Positions 44,931-53,466 of a stretch of DNA of 64,000 bases are shown here, piece after piece; the stretch's first letter is position 1, and each line of letters starts with the position of its first letter. Made by a program: the position numbers and the translations under genes. Source of the stretch: Roseomonas marmotae (GTDB lineage Bacteria; Pseudomonadota; Alphaproteobacteria; Acetobacterales; Acetobacteraceae); assembly GCF_017654485.1 (NCBI RefSeq), contig NZ_CP061091.1:2548501-2612500 (forward strand). Reading direction: 5' to 3'. Below the pieces are notes generated by a model. That model did not search any database. It had not been told where the DNA came from and worked only from the letters and a program-made list of their open reading frames with translations.

Positions 44931-45784
44931 GCAAAGCCCTCCTCGCGCAGCCGCTCCGACAGCACCTTGATTTGAATCTCCAGCGCCTCGCGCTCGGCCG
45001 CCCTCAGTCGGCCGCGCAGCGTCTCGCTGCCCCGCGCCATCTCCGCCACCAGCACATCCAGCGCCTCCGGCGGCTCGGCGCCCGCGCGCAGGCGGATGGC
45101 GATCCGTTCCAGCCCATCGAGCTGAATGTTCAGGAAGCGCCGCGCCTCCGGCAACGCATCCGGCTGCCGCGCCATCTCGTCCAGCAGTTCCCGCAGGGAA
45201 GCCGTGGCCGGGCGCAGCCGTTCCGGCGCCGGCTCCAGCGCCAGGAGGCGCCCGCGCGGCATGGCCAGCGGGTCCGGTGCGGGTGGCGGGGGCGGTGGCG
45301 CCGGCGCGGCCACCGGCTCAGGCTCCGGCACGCCTTCATAGAGCAGCGCGGTACCCAGCCAAGCCATACCGCCGAAGATGACGGCGCCCAGCGGCGGCAC
45401 CTGCGCCGACATGCCCGCCAGCAAGCCGGTGCCGACGCCCATCATGAGCGCGGCCCGCTTGCGCCCATGGCCGCCACGCAGCGCCCGCAGCGCCAGCGCC
45501 ACCCCGCCGAGGCCGAGCAGCGTGCCGGCGATCAGCCGCTGGCTGCCGCCGATCAGGTTCAGAAGCAACGTGGGCGCCAGCGGCAGGGCCAGCAGCACCA
45601 GCAGCGCGCCACGCAAGTGGGTCAGCCAGGCGGCCCAGCCCGGCGCGGGCGCCGGGACCTCCCCCGGCGGGGTGCCGTCCCTGCGACCCCAGACGCCGTC
45701 CACTGCACCGCTCCAGGGCCCCTGCCGCCAGGGGCCGCTCCAGGGGCCGCCGGAGGGCCCGGCCTGGCGCCGTTCGCGCTTCAT
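44927..45784 (-). CDS. XpaC-like membrane protein
   Basis: About 285 residues from ATG 45784 (MKRERRQAGP). A Gly/Trp/Pro-rich cytosolic start is followed by four hydrophobic segments (about residues 60-155), a Pro/Ala linker and a C-terminal helical domain (RRFLNIQLDGLERIAIRL). This is the layout of the family annotated as 5-bromo-4-chloroindolyl phosphate hydrolysis protein, regularly paired with TelA. Its ATG overlaps the stop of the small gene upstream, and its stop overlaps telA. Confidence 0.78.
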   Translation of the reverse strand: MKRERRQAGPSGGPWSGPWRQGPWSGAVDGVWGRRDGTPPGEVPAPAPGWAAWLTHLRGALLVLLALPLAPTLLLNLIGGSQRLIAGTLLGLGGVALALRALRGGHGRKRAALMMGVGTGLLAGMSAQVPPLGAVIFGGMAWLGTALLYEGVPEPEPVAAPAPPPPPPAPDPLAMPRGRLLALEPAPERLRPATASLRELLDEMARQPDALPEARRFLNIQLDGLERIAIRLRAGAEPPEALDVLVAEMARGSETLRGRLRAAEREALEIQIKVLSERLREEGFA

Positions 45785-45933
45785 TGGAAGAAAGCCATCA
45801 CCGCCCTTACGAGGGCGATCATGGAGACCAGCCAAAGGGAGCTACCCAGCAGCACGAAGCCGGTGACACGCCGTGCCGCGGCGGGCCCGGAAGGCAGCCG
45901 GCTGGCGAGGCGGGAGGAAGAAGACAGGCGCAT
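45781..45933 (-). CDS. 50-residue single-span membrane protein, first gene of the XpaC-TelA operon
   Basis: A short frame starting MRLSSSSRLASRL and ending VRAVMAFFQ. It has a basic N-terminal part and one hydrophobic helix (about residues 23-49: VTGFVLLGSS, LWLVSMIALV). Its TGA overlaps the XpaC ATG (ATGA), the same coupling seen between XpaC and TelA. No family is recognised, and the ribosome-binding site is weak. Too small for many gene finders; support comes from the overlap and the membrane helix. Confidence 0.6.
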   Translation of the reverse strand: MRLSSSSRLASRLPSGPAAARRVTGFVLLGSSLWLVSMIALVRAVMAFFQ

Positions 45934-45994
45934 GAGGCAAGAGATTGCCCTGCCTCAGGCCCTGTTCAAGCGCCCCGCCGCGCCGATTCGGTCC

Positions 45995-47962
45995 TCAGGC
46001 GCCGATCTTGCCGCCCCCGCGCCTGACGATGGCGATCACCGCCGGCCTTGGTGGCATCCCCTCCTGGAAATCCGGCCAGCGGGTGGAGGGATTGGCGAAG
46101 CTGCTGCCCTTGTCGTCGCCGGGATGCTGGATGGCCAGGAAGATGGTCTCATCATCCGGCGTGAAGCAGGGGCCGCAGACCTCCGCGCCGGTCGGCGCCT
46201 GGTAGAAGAGCCGGGTCAGCGCCCGCCCCTCGCCGTCGGTATCGGCGGCGTAGAGGCCATCCGCCACCTTGGAGGTTCCAGGCGCGCCGTCGGTCGAGAT
46301 CCAGATGCGGCCCTTGGCGTCGAAGGCGCAGTTGTCCGGGCAGGAGAGCCAGCCCTCGCTGCTGGTGGCCTGGTGGTACTGCGCGCCCGCATCCACGCCG
46401 GGCCGGCCCGCCATCAGGAAGATCTCCCAGCGCCCTTCGGCCGACGCATGGTCCACCGCGCCGGTGCCGGCGCCGGGCGGGATGATCTCGATGACATGGC
46501 CGTGCCGGTTGGCGGCGCGGGGGTTGGACGCGTCGGCCTGTTCCGGCCCGCGGCGGGTGTTGTTGGTCAGCATCACATAGACGCGGCCATTCACGGGGTT
46601 GGGCTGCACATCCTCCGGCCGGTCCATCGGCGTGGCCTTCAGCAGATCGGCGGCGCGGCGCGTCTCGATCAGCACGTCGGCCTGGCTGGCGAAGCCGTTC
46701 TCGGCTGTCAGCGGACCCTGGCCATGCACCAGCGGCAGCCACTCCACCCGGCCATCCTCATGGAAGCGGGCGACGAAGAGCGTGCCGTCGTCCAGAAGGT
46801 CACGGTTGGCGGCGGGATCGTTCGGGTTCCACGGCCGGGCGGTGACGAACTTGTAGACATAGTCGAAGCGCTCGTCGTCGCCGGAATAGAAGGCCACGCG
46901 CCCGTCGGCCGAGACGGCATGGGTGCAGCCCTCGTGCTTGAAGCGGCCCAGCGCCGTGCGCTTCACCGGCCGGCTCTCGGGGTCATAGGGGTCGAACTCG
47001 ACGATCCAGCCGAAGCGGTTGGGTTCGTTCGGCTCCTTGTCCAGGTTGAAGCGGTCCTCGTATTTCGTCCAGGAATAGCTGGACTTCTCGACGATGCCGT
47101 AGCGCTTGTAGGCAGCCGCCTGCGCGCCCGTCTTCGCCGCGGCGCCGCCGAAATACTGGTTGAAGTTCTCTTCCGCCGTCAGCACCGTGCCCCAGGGCGT
47201 ATTGCCGCCGGCGCAGTTGTTCAGCGTGCCCAGCACCAGCCGCCCGGTGGGGTCGGCGCTGGTCCGCATCCGCTCATGCCCGGCGGCGGGCCCGCTGACG
47301 CGCATCGGCGTATCGGCGGTGATGCGGCGGTTCAGGCGCCCGGCCTTCACCGGCGCCCAGCGCCCGTTCTCGCGGCGGATCTCGACGACGGACATGCCAT
47401 GCGCCGCCATCTCCACCCGCGCCTGCTCGCGCGAGCTGCGCTGGCGGGCGCTGTCTTCATCCCCCATGTCCGGGAACATGAGCTGCGTGTCGACATATTC
47501 GTGGTTGACGGCCAGCAGCCCGTGGCTGGCGTTGCTGCTGCCGCGCGGCAGCGGGAAGAAGTCCACGTAGTCGTTGTTGTAACCGAACTGCGCCGCCTGG
47601 GCCTCGGCCGTTTGGCGCAGCGGGTCGAAGGCCGGCGCATCGGGCAGCACCGCGTCGCCCCAGCGGATCACGGTCTGGATCTCATAGCCTTCGGGCACGG
47701 CGTCCCGCGCCGTCATCTGGTGCGCCACTTCCTTGAAGCTCAGGCTCGAAGGCCCGGCCTGCGCCGCCAGGGCCTGACCGCCCGAAACGAGCAGCTGGTC
47801 CGCCAGCACCGCCGTCGCCGCCGCGCCGAAGAAGCCACGCATGGCGGCACGGCGGGACAGGCGGCGCTCCACCAGTTCCCCGATGGTCTCGCGCGGCGCG
47901 GGGTTGCTGCCGATATCCTCGATTTCGGGCTGACGGTCTCTGGTCATGGTATCGTTCCGCAT
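45995..47962 (-). CDS. phoX: PhoX-family alkaline phosphatase
   Basis: A 655-residue exported phosphatase of the PhoX (DUF839) family. The twin-arginine signal is LSRRAAMRGFFGAAA, about residues 35-49. Characteristic stretches are LLAVNHEYVD, NNCAGGNTPWGTVLTAEEN, FKHEGCTHAVSADGRVAFYSGDDERFDYVYKF (core HEGCTHA) and RPEDVQPNP, which supply the Ca/Fe ligands. It releases phosphate from organic esters in the periplasm. A Pho box lies 65-93 bases upstream of the start, so phosphate starvation should induce it. Confidence 0.9.
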   Translation of the reverse strand: MRNDTMTRDRQPEIEDIGSNPAPRETIGELVERRLSRRAAMRGFFGAAATAVLADQLLVSGGQALAAQAGPSSLSFKEVAHQMTARDAVPEGYEIQTVIRWGDAVLPDAPAFDPLRQTAEAQAAQFGYNNDYVDFFPLPRGSSNASHGLLAVNHEYVDTQLMFPDMGDEDSARQRSSREQARVEMAAHGMSVVEIRRENGRWAPVKAGRLNRRITADTPMRVSGPAAGHERMRTSADPTGRLVLGTLNNCAGGNTPWGTVLTAEENFNQYFGGAAAKTGAQAAAYKRYGIVEKSSYSWTKYEDRFNLDKEPNEPNRFGWIVEFDPYDPESRPVKRTALGRFKHEGCTHAVSADGRVAFYSGDDERFDYVYKFVTARPWNPNDPAANRDLLDDGTLFVARFHEDGRVEWLPLVHGQGPLTAENGFASQADVLIETRRAADLLKATPMDRPEDVQPNPVNGRVYVMLTNNTRRGPEQADASNPRAANRHGHVIEIIPPGAGTGAVDHASAEGRWEIFLMAGRPGVDAGAQYHQATSSEGWLSCPDNCAFDAKGRIWISTDGAPGTSKVADGLYAADTDGEGRALTRLFYQAPTGAEVCGPCFTPDDETIFLAIQHPGDDKGSSFANPSTRWPDFQEGMPPRPAVIAIVRRGGGKIGA

Positions 47963-48026
47963 TCAGGGACGGCGCCAGGAGGCACCGCCGGACGCACGGA
48001 AGAAACGGGACCGCCGCTTCACGCCG

Positions 48027-48055
48027 ATGACAGCCTGATGAAGAAGCGGTGACAG
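48027..48055 (-). promoter_or_regulatory. Pho box upstream of phoX
   Basis: On the minus strand three 7-base units follow with 4-base spacers: CTGTCAC, TCTTCAT and CTGTCAT. The outer two match the PhoB half-site CTGTCAT at 6 or 7 of 7 positions and the 11-base period is exact. It points to phoX. Confidence 0.75.
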
Positions 48056-48143
48056 CCGCCAGCCGGCCTGTATCCGGGCTCTGACATTGATCGGGTGCCA
48101 TCCTCGGATATGCTCGCCGGCCCTGCCAAGCGGAAGCCTTGCC

Positions 48144-49313
48144 ATGTCCCCAGCCGAACCCTCCCCCGGCCTGCTGCAACCGGTCTTCGCCGGCGTGCTC
48201 TCCGCCGTGGTGGGCTTCGCCAGCACCTTCGCCCTGGTGCTGCATGGCTACACGGTGGTCGGTGCCACGCCGGCCCAGGCCGCGGGCGCGCTGCTGGCCG
48301 TCTGCCTGGCGCAGGGCGCGCTGGCCATCTGGCTCAGCGCACGCTGGCGCATGCCCATCACCCTCGCCTGGTCCACGCCGGGCTCCGCGCTGCTGGCCGC
48401 CAGCGCCATGCCGGAGGGCGGCTTTCCCGCCGCCATCGGTGCCTTCCTGGTTGCCGGCGCGCTGATCGTGGCGGCGGGGCTCTGGAAACCCTTCGGCCGC
48501 GCGGCGGCGGGCATCCCCAGCGCGCTGGCCAGCGCCATGCTGGCCGGCATCCTCTTCGAGATCTGCCTGGCACCCGTGCGCGCCGCCGGGGCCATGCCCA
48601 CCCTAGCGCTGCCGGTGATCCTGGCCTGGGCGCTGACCTGGCGCTTCGCGCGCCTCTTCGCCGTGCCGGTGGCGGTGCTGGTGGCCGGGGCCATCATCCT
48701 CATGACCACGCCGCTGCCGGCGGGCGGCATGGCGGCCATCTCCTGGCCCGCTCCCATCATGCCGCAGTTCAGCCTCACCGCCGCCATCGGGCTGGGGCTG
48801 CCGCTCTTCCTGGTCACCATGGCCTCGCAGAACGTGCCGGGGCTGGCAGTGCTGCATGCCCATGGCTACCGCCCCGCGCCCGGGCCGATCTTCACCGCCA
48901 CCGGGCTCACCAGCCTGCTGATCGCCCCCTTCGGCGCGCATCCCTTCAACCTCGCCGCCCTCACGGCCGCGCTCTGCGCGGGCCATGACGCCCATCCCGA
49001 CCCCGCGCGGCGCTGGGTGGCCTCGGCCGCCGGCGGCACGGCCTATATGGTCCTGGGGCTGGGCGCGGGCCTCGCCGCCGCCATCATCGCCGCGGCGCCG
49101 CCGCTGCTGATCCAGACGGTGGCGGGGCTGGCGCTGCTCGGCACACTCGGCGGTGCGCTGACCAGCGCGGTGGTGGAGGAACGCAACCGCCTGCCGGCCA
49201 TGGCGACCTTCGTCACCACGGCTTCCGGCCTCTCCGTCTTCGGGATCGGCGCGGCCTTCTGGGGGCTGCTCGCCGGGGGCGCGCTGATGCTGCTGGACCG
49301 GCTGCGGCGCTGA
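48144..49313 (+). CDS. benE: Benzoate/H+ symporter family protein
   Basis: A 389-residue, 12-helix inner-membrane protein of the BenE family. It shows GFASTFALVLHG in the first helix, WSTPGSALLA, the conserved ITMASQN-type motif VTMASQNVPGLAVLHAHGY (core MASQNVPG) and GAHPFNLAALTAA. It probably imports benzoate or a related aromatic acid with protons. No ben genes are nearby. The ATG at 48144 is the one next to the first helix. It is divergent from phoX and ends just before a hairpin. Confidence 0.87.
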   Translation: MSPAEPSPGLLQPVFAGVLSAVVGFASTFALVLHGYTVVGATPAQAAGALLAVCLAQGALAIWLSARWRMPITLAWSTPGSALLAASAMPEGGFPAAIGAFLVAGALIVAAGLWKPFGRAAAGIPSALASAMLAGILFEICLAPVRAAGAMPTLALPVILAWALTWRFARLFAVPVAVLVAGAIILMTTPLPAGGMAAISWPAPIMPQFSLTAAIGLGLPLFLVTMASQNVPGLAVLHAHGYRPAPGPIFTATGLTSLLIAPFGAHPFNLAALTAALCAGHDAHPDPARRWVASAAGGTAYMVLGLGAGLAAAIIAAAPPLLIQTVAGLALLGTLGGALTSAVVEERNRLPAMATFVTTASGLSVFGIGAAFWGLLAGGALMLLDRLRR

Positions 49314-49325
49314 GCCGCGGCCAAT

Positions 49326-49353
49326 AAAAAAGCCCCGGGCATCAGCCTGGGGC
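49326..49353 (-). terminator. Intrinsic terminator of tRNA-His
   Basis: A 9-bp stem with one G-T pair (49332-49340 with 49345-49353) and loop ATCA is followed on the minus strand by a run of six T. It lies 35 bases downstream of the tRNA and may also serve benE in the other direction. Confidence 0.8.
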
Positions 49354-49387
49354 ACCACGGGGAATCAGTATCGGAAAAGGGCGGATG

Positions 49388-49461
49388 GGCGACCTACGGG
49401 GCTCGAACCCGTGACATCCACGACCACAACGTGGCGCTCTACCAACTGAGCTAAGGCCGCC
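49388..49461 (-). tRNA. tRNA-His (GTG anticodon)
   Basis: The minus strand folds into a full cloverleaf. The acceptor stem is GCGGCCT with AGGTCGC. The D arm has GCTCAGTTGGTAGAGC, the anticodon loop TTGTGGT gives anticodon GTG, and the T arm has GGGTTCGAGCCCC. An extra 5' G opposite C73 is present, the identity mark of tRNA-His. CCA is not encoded. Confidence 0.95.
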
Positions 49462-49568
49462 ATACGCACCTCAGCGATGCGATCACCGCCGAGGCCCGCG
49501 AAATAAGCCGGTTGCGGCTCCGCGTCAACCGCCCCTCTTCAGCTTCCGTGCAGTCTTGTCACCCGCGC

Positions 49569-49742
49569 TCAGAAAACCAGCTGCCCGGCCGTGAAGGCCA
49601 TGATCAGGAAGACGATGCAGAGGATCAGGAAGATGGCGAAGAGCACCTTGGCGGCCGATGCCGCGGCCGAGGACACCCCCCGGAACCCCAGCGCGCCGGC
49701 GACCAGGGAAATGACGAGGCAGATCAGGGCCCATTTCAGCAT
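49569..49742 (-). CDS. DUF1328 small membrane protein
   Basis: A 57-residue protein starting MLKWALICLVISLVAGALGF and ending FTAGQLVF. It has two hydrophobic helices separated by the RGVSSAAASAAK loop, the exact layout of the DUF1328/YtjA family. AAGAGGAG lies 6 bases before the ATG. Members are often stress-induced, but the function is unknown. It is downstream of the ligase gene on the same strand, 98 bases away. Confidence 0.85.
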   Translation of the reverse strand: MLKWALICLVISLVAGALGFRGVSSAAASAAKVLFAIFLILCIVFLIMAFTAGQLVF

Positions 49743-49840
49743 GGCGTTGCTCCTCTTGCCCGCGACGGCCGCGGTTCCGCAGGCCCAACGTCCCTAAAAC
49801 GGCTCAGGTTCCATTTCGCTGGATGAACAGCGTTTAATAA

Positions 49841-51457
49841 TCAGGCCCCAGCTTCGGCCGGACGGTTCTCCACCATGGCCAGCAAGGTCTCCAGCCGGTC
49901 GGCCTCCAGCGCCGGCTTATCCGTCCGCAGCCGGGCGATGCGTGGAAAGCGCATGGCCACCCCTGACTTGTGGCGGCTGGAGAGCTGGGCGGCGTCGAAG
50001 ACGACCTCCAGCACCAGGCTCTTCTCCACCTCCCGCACCGGGCCGAAGCGGCCGATGGTGTGGTTGCGGATCCAGCGGTCCAGCCAGACCAGTTCCTGGT
50101 CCGTATAGCCGGAATAGGCCTTTCCCACCGGCACCAGTTCCCGCCCCCCTGCCCCATCCTCGCGCCAGAGGCCGAAGGTGTAGTCGCTATAGGTGCTGCT
50201 GCGCCTGCCATGACCGCGCTGGGCATACATCAGCACCACATCGACGCTGAGCGGCGCGCGCTTCCATTTCCACCACATGCCCTTGGGGCGCCCGGCGACA
50301 TAGGGCGCGTCGCCGCGCTTCAGCATCAGCCCCTCGATCCCGGCGGCCCGCGCGCCGTCCCGCAGCGCCGAAAGCTGGTCCAGGGAGACGAAGGCGATCT
50401 GCGGCGAAAGGTCCATGGCCTTTGGCTTCATCCGCGCGAACCAGGCCTCCAGCCGCGTCCGGCGCGTGTCGAAGGGCAGCGGGCGCAGATCCTCCCCATT
50501 CTCGAAAAGGATGTCATAGAGGCGAAGCCCGGCCGGGTAGTCCCGCAACATCTTCGGACCCACCACCTTGCGATTCAGGCGCTGTTGCAACTCTGCGAAG
50601 GGGGCGACCTCGCCGCCCCGTATCACCAGCAGCTCTCCATCCAGCACGGCGTGAAAGTCGAGCGACTGCATGACATCGGGAAAGGCGACAGAGTAGTCTT
50701 CCCCCGTGCGGGACCAGAGCCGCCGTCCGCCCGGCCCGGCCGAGACCTGCACCCGCACCCCGTCCCATTTCCACTCCGCCCGGTAGGCGGCGTGGTCCAG
50801 GATGGCGATATCCGCCTCCTCCAGCGCATGGGCCAGCATCGCCGGGCGGAAGACCGGCACGTTCTGCGGGTCCGGGCGCGGCGAACGCCCCTCGAGCCAG
50901 GCGAAGAGCGGCAGATAGGGTACGGGGATGCCGTGCCAGAGTTCCTCGATCTCCTCCACCGGCTTGCCGGCCCAGTCAGCCAGCGCCTGCCGCGCGAGGC
51001 GGGCGGAGGCCCCCACGCGCAGCCCGCCCGTCACCAGCTTGATCAGCGCCAGCCGCCCGCCGGCGTCCAGCACATCCAGCCACTCCGCGACAATGCCGGG
51101 GATATCGGCCTTGTTGGCCAGTTCCAGCGTCTCCACCACTTCCGAGAGAGCGGGCGGCGGGCGATTGGGGCGCGGCTTGGGCTCTGGCCAGATCAGCGCC
51201 ACCGTCTCGGCGAAGTCGCCGACATAGTCATGGCTCAGCGCCAGCAGAACGGGATCGGTGCGGCTGGCCACGAGGTCCCGGATCAGTGCCGGCTTGGCGG
51301 CGGTGAAGCTCAGCTCCCCGGCGATGGCGGCCAGCCCGACGCCCCGGTCCGGGTCCGGCTGGGTGGCGAACCAGCGCCGCAACAGGGCCAGCTTGGCATT
51401 GCGGCCGGGGGTGAAGATCAGCCGCTCCAGCAGGTCGGCGAAAGCGGGAAGGCTCAT
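49841..51457 (-). CDS. ATP-dependent DNA ligase
   Basis: A 538-residue ligase with an N-terminal helical domain (1-200), the adenylation domain with motif I EWKWDGVRVQ (AMP-accepting K230), SRTGEDY (motif III region), LDGELLV, LMLKRGDAPY (motif IV) and WWKWKR (motif V), and an OB-fold C-terminus. It belongs to the ligase group that is linked with a metallo-beta-lactamase exonuclease. Its ATG overlaps the stop of that exonuclease gene. It seals nicks in double-stranded DNA, probably in repair. Confidence 0.9.
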   Translation of the reverse strand: MSLPAFADLLERLIFTPGRNAKLALLRRWFATQPDPDRGVGLAAIAGELSFTAAKPALIRDLVASRTDPVLLALSHDYVGDFAETVALIWPEPKPRPNRPPPALSEVVETLELANKADIPGIVAEWLDVLDAGGRLALIKLVTGGLRVGASARLARQALADWAGKPVEEIEELWHGIPVPYLPLFAWLEGRSPRPDPQNVPVFRPAMLAHALEEADIAILDHAAYRAEWKWDGVRVQVSAGPGGRRLWSRTGEDYSVAFPDVMQSLDFHAVLDGELLVIRGGEVAPFAELQQRLNRKVVGPKMLRDYPAGLRLYDILFENGEDLRPLPFDTRRTRLEAWFARMKPKAMDLSPQIAFVSLDQLSALRDGARAAGIEGLMLKRGDAPYVAGRPKGMWWKWKRAPLSVDVVLMYAQRGHGRRSSTYSDYTFGLWREDGAGGRELVPVGKAYSGYTDQELVWLDRWIRNHTIGRFGPVREVEKSLVLEVVFDAAQLSSRHKSGVAMRFPRIARLRTDKPALEADRLETLLAMVENRPAEAGA

Positions 51458-52530
51458 GCCTCCACCTCCTGCAACGGCAGGTCCGCCTCCACCTCATCCT
51501 CCTCCCGCCCCAGCAGATGCAGCGCGCGCCCGCGCACGCCCCGCTGCGCGAGGGCGTGGATCAGGGCCTCCTCCCGCCCATGCGTCACCCAGACCTCCGG
51601 CGCGCCGACTTCCTCGATGGTCTGCAGCAGGTCGGGCCAGTCGGCGTGGTCGCTGACCACCAGCGGCAGTTCCACGCCGCGCGCCTTGGCCCGTTGCCGC
51701 ACCCGCATCCAGCCCGACGCCAGGCAGGTCACAGGGTCGGCGAGCCGCCGCGCCCAGGGGCTGGCATCGGCGCTGGGCGGCGCCAGCACCACCTCGCCGG
51801 GCAGCACCGTCTCGCCGCGCCGCGTCGGCCGTGGCACCGGCAGCAATTCCCCCAGCTTCGCGCCGAAATGCTCGTACAGCGCGCAGACATTGGCCTGGGC
51901 GCCATGCAGGTAGATCGGCCGGTCGTAGCCCGCCGCCCGCAGCTCGGCGATCAGCCGCTGGCACTTCCCCAGCGCGTAGCAGCCCACCAGATGCGTCCGC
52001 TGCGGGAAGAGCGCCATGCTGTCCAGCAGCCGCCGGACTTCCACCTGGGCGGGCGGATGCCGGAAGACCGGCAGCGCGAAAGTGGCCTCGGTGACGAAGA
52101 CGTCGCAGGGCACCGGCTCGAAGGGCCGGCAGGTCGGGTCCGGCTGGCGCTTGTAGTCACCGGAGACGACGATGCGGCTGCCCTGCCATTCCAGCATCAC
52201 CTGCGCCGAGCCCAGCACATGCCCCGCCGGCAGCAGCGTGATCCGTACGCCGTTCTGCTCGATGGCGCGGCCATAGGCCAGCGGCTGCTGCACCCTCCCG
52301 GCGGCCGCCGTGCCCAGCCGCAGGTTCATGATGGCCAGCGTCTCCGGCGTCGCCAGCACGGAGTCATGGCCGGGGCGGGCGTGGTCGGAATGGCCATGGC
52401 TGATGACCGCGCGCGGCACGCCCGCCTGCGGATCGACGAAGAAATCGCCCGGCTCGCAATAGAGACCCTGCGGCAGGACGCGGATCCAGGTTTCGGGATG
52501 AGGTGGAGTCGGCACGTGAGCGTAACGCAC
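51454..52530 (-). CDS. Ligase-associated DNA exonuclease (metallo-beta-lactamase fold)
   Basis: A 358-residue beta-CASP-type nuclease. The metal-binding motif is VISHGHSDHARPGH, followed by LLPAGHVLGSAQV and VVSGDYKRQPD, and a beta-CASP region ending with LVVSDHADWPDLL. This matches the exonuclease that accompanies the repair ligase in many bacteria. A helicase is usually the third partner of the set but none is present here. It overlaps the ligase gene by 4 bases. Confidence 0.88.
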   Translation of the reverse strand: MRYAHVPTPPHPETWIRVLPQGLYCEPGDFFVDPQAGVPRAVISHGHSDHARPGHDSVLATPETLAIMNLRLGTAAAGRVQQPLAYGRAIEQNGVRITLLPAGHVLGSAQVMLEWQGSRIVVSGDYKRQPDPTCRPFEPVPCDVFVTEATFALPVFRHPPAQVEVRRLLDSMALFPQRTHLVGCYALGKCQRLIAELRAAGYDRPIYLHGAQANVCALYEHFGAKLGELLPVPRPTRRGETVLPGEVVLAPPSADASPWARRLADPVTCLASGWMRVRQRAKARGVELPLVVSDHADWPDLLQTIEEVGAPEVWVTHGREEALIHALAQRGVRGRALHLLGREEDEVEADLPLQEVEA

Positions 52531-52545
52531 TATACACTCATTGGT

Positions 52546-53211
52546 TCAGGCGATCTCCCGCACCAGCTTGGCGCGCATGGCGCGGGCGAAGTCGGGGCGT
52601 CCCTCGGCGGTCATCACGAAGGCGCCGGGCCCGCCGATCACCCCCCGCCCAAAGACATCCGCCAGGCCGGGCACGCCGCCCAGGATGGCCAGGGCATTGA
52701 TGCTGATGCCGGCCTCCACCGCGTCATCCCGCGCCACCGGCGCGGAGCGCAGGCCGCGCATATCCGGCGCGTCGCCGGAGACGTCGATCACCTTCCGCGC
52801 GGCCCGGAAGGGGGCGCCGGCGATCAGCCGCGCCGCATGGTCGATGGCATCGCCGATGGCATTCCAACTCTGGCGGGAACGTGGCGCCGCGCGGAAGGCC
52901 TCCGCCACCCGCGCCGCGCTGGCCGGGCCATCCACGCGCTGCCAGTCCACCACCGTCGCCGCCCCGCCCGGCGCGCCCCATTCCACCATGGCGATGCCGA
53001 TGGCCCCCATGGGGCCGCCGCGGATGGCCGCCAGGACGGAGGCATGCTGGATGGCCTCGGCGCAGCCATCCCGCTGCAACCGGAATTCCGCCTCGTCGAT
53101 GCTGCCGGAGGCGTCGATGGCCACGACCAGCAGCAGATCCACGTCACCCTCCGCCCATGCCGGCACGGCGGCCAGGGAGGCGGGCACGGCAAGCAGGTGG
53201 CGGCGCAGCAT
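52546..53211 (-). CDS. Secreted DUF1194 / von Willebrand A-like protein
   Basis: A 221-residue protein with a signal peptide (MLRRHLLAVPASLAAVPAWA, start at 53211). The VWA-like domain opens with the MIDAS motif VAIDASGSID, and includes VIDVSGDAPD as the second metal-site strand. DUF1194 proteins are periplasmic and of unknown function, presumably protein-binding. It lies 15 bases upstream of the exonuclease gene on the same strand. Confidence 0.82.
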   Translation of the reverse strand: MLRRHLLAVPASLAAVPAWAEGDVDLLLVVAIDASGSIDEAEFRLQRDGCAEAIQHASVLAAIRGGPMGAIGIAMVEWGAPGGAATVVDWQRVDGPASAARVAEAFRAAPRSRQSWNAIGDAIDHAARLIAGAPFRAARKVIDVSGDAPDMRGLRSAPVARDDAVEAGISINALAILGGVPGLADVFGRGVIGGPGAFVMTAEGRPDFARAMRAKLVREIA

Positions 53212-53466
53212 AGGATGATACCCTCTGTGAAGGTGCAGGGTCGGCAAGGACGCGGATATCTGTCAATTAACCATCCAGACGCCCTGGGCACGGGCAGGCT
53301 GGCGCCGGCGTGGGCAGAATGCCCGTCCGGCTGAGATGGCGCGGTGGATGAGACGGCGCGCGCCGCTTGCGCCCTCTCCTAAGCCTTGCTCAAGTCGGTA
53401 CGTTAATTATCCGGAAGGCTTGTCGTCCCCCGGACGGCGCCAGCGAAGAGGAAGACGCAACCAGCC

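Noticed and set aside
44867..48052. A 1061-codon plus-strand open frame over TelA, XpaC and phoX
   Set aside because: It is antisense to three well-supported genes, and its residues are mostly Arg, Gly, His, Ala and Gln without domain features. It reflects the scarcity of stop codons in GC-rich antisense frames.
49388..49461. tRNA-His as an attachment site for an integrated element
   Set aside because: No integrase gene and no duplicated tRNA 3' end are visible on either side; the neighbours are ordinary chromosomal genes.
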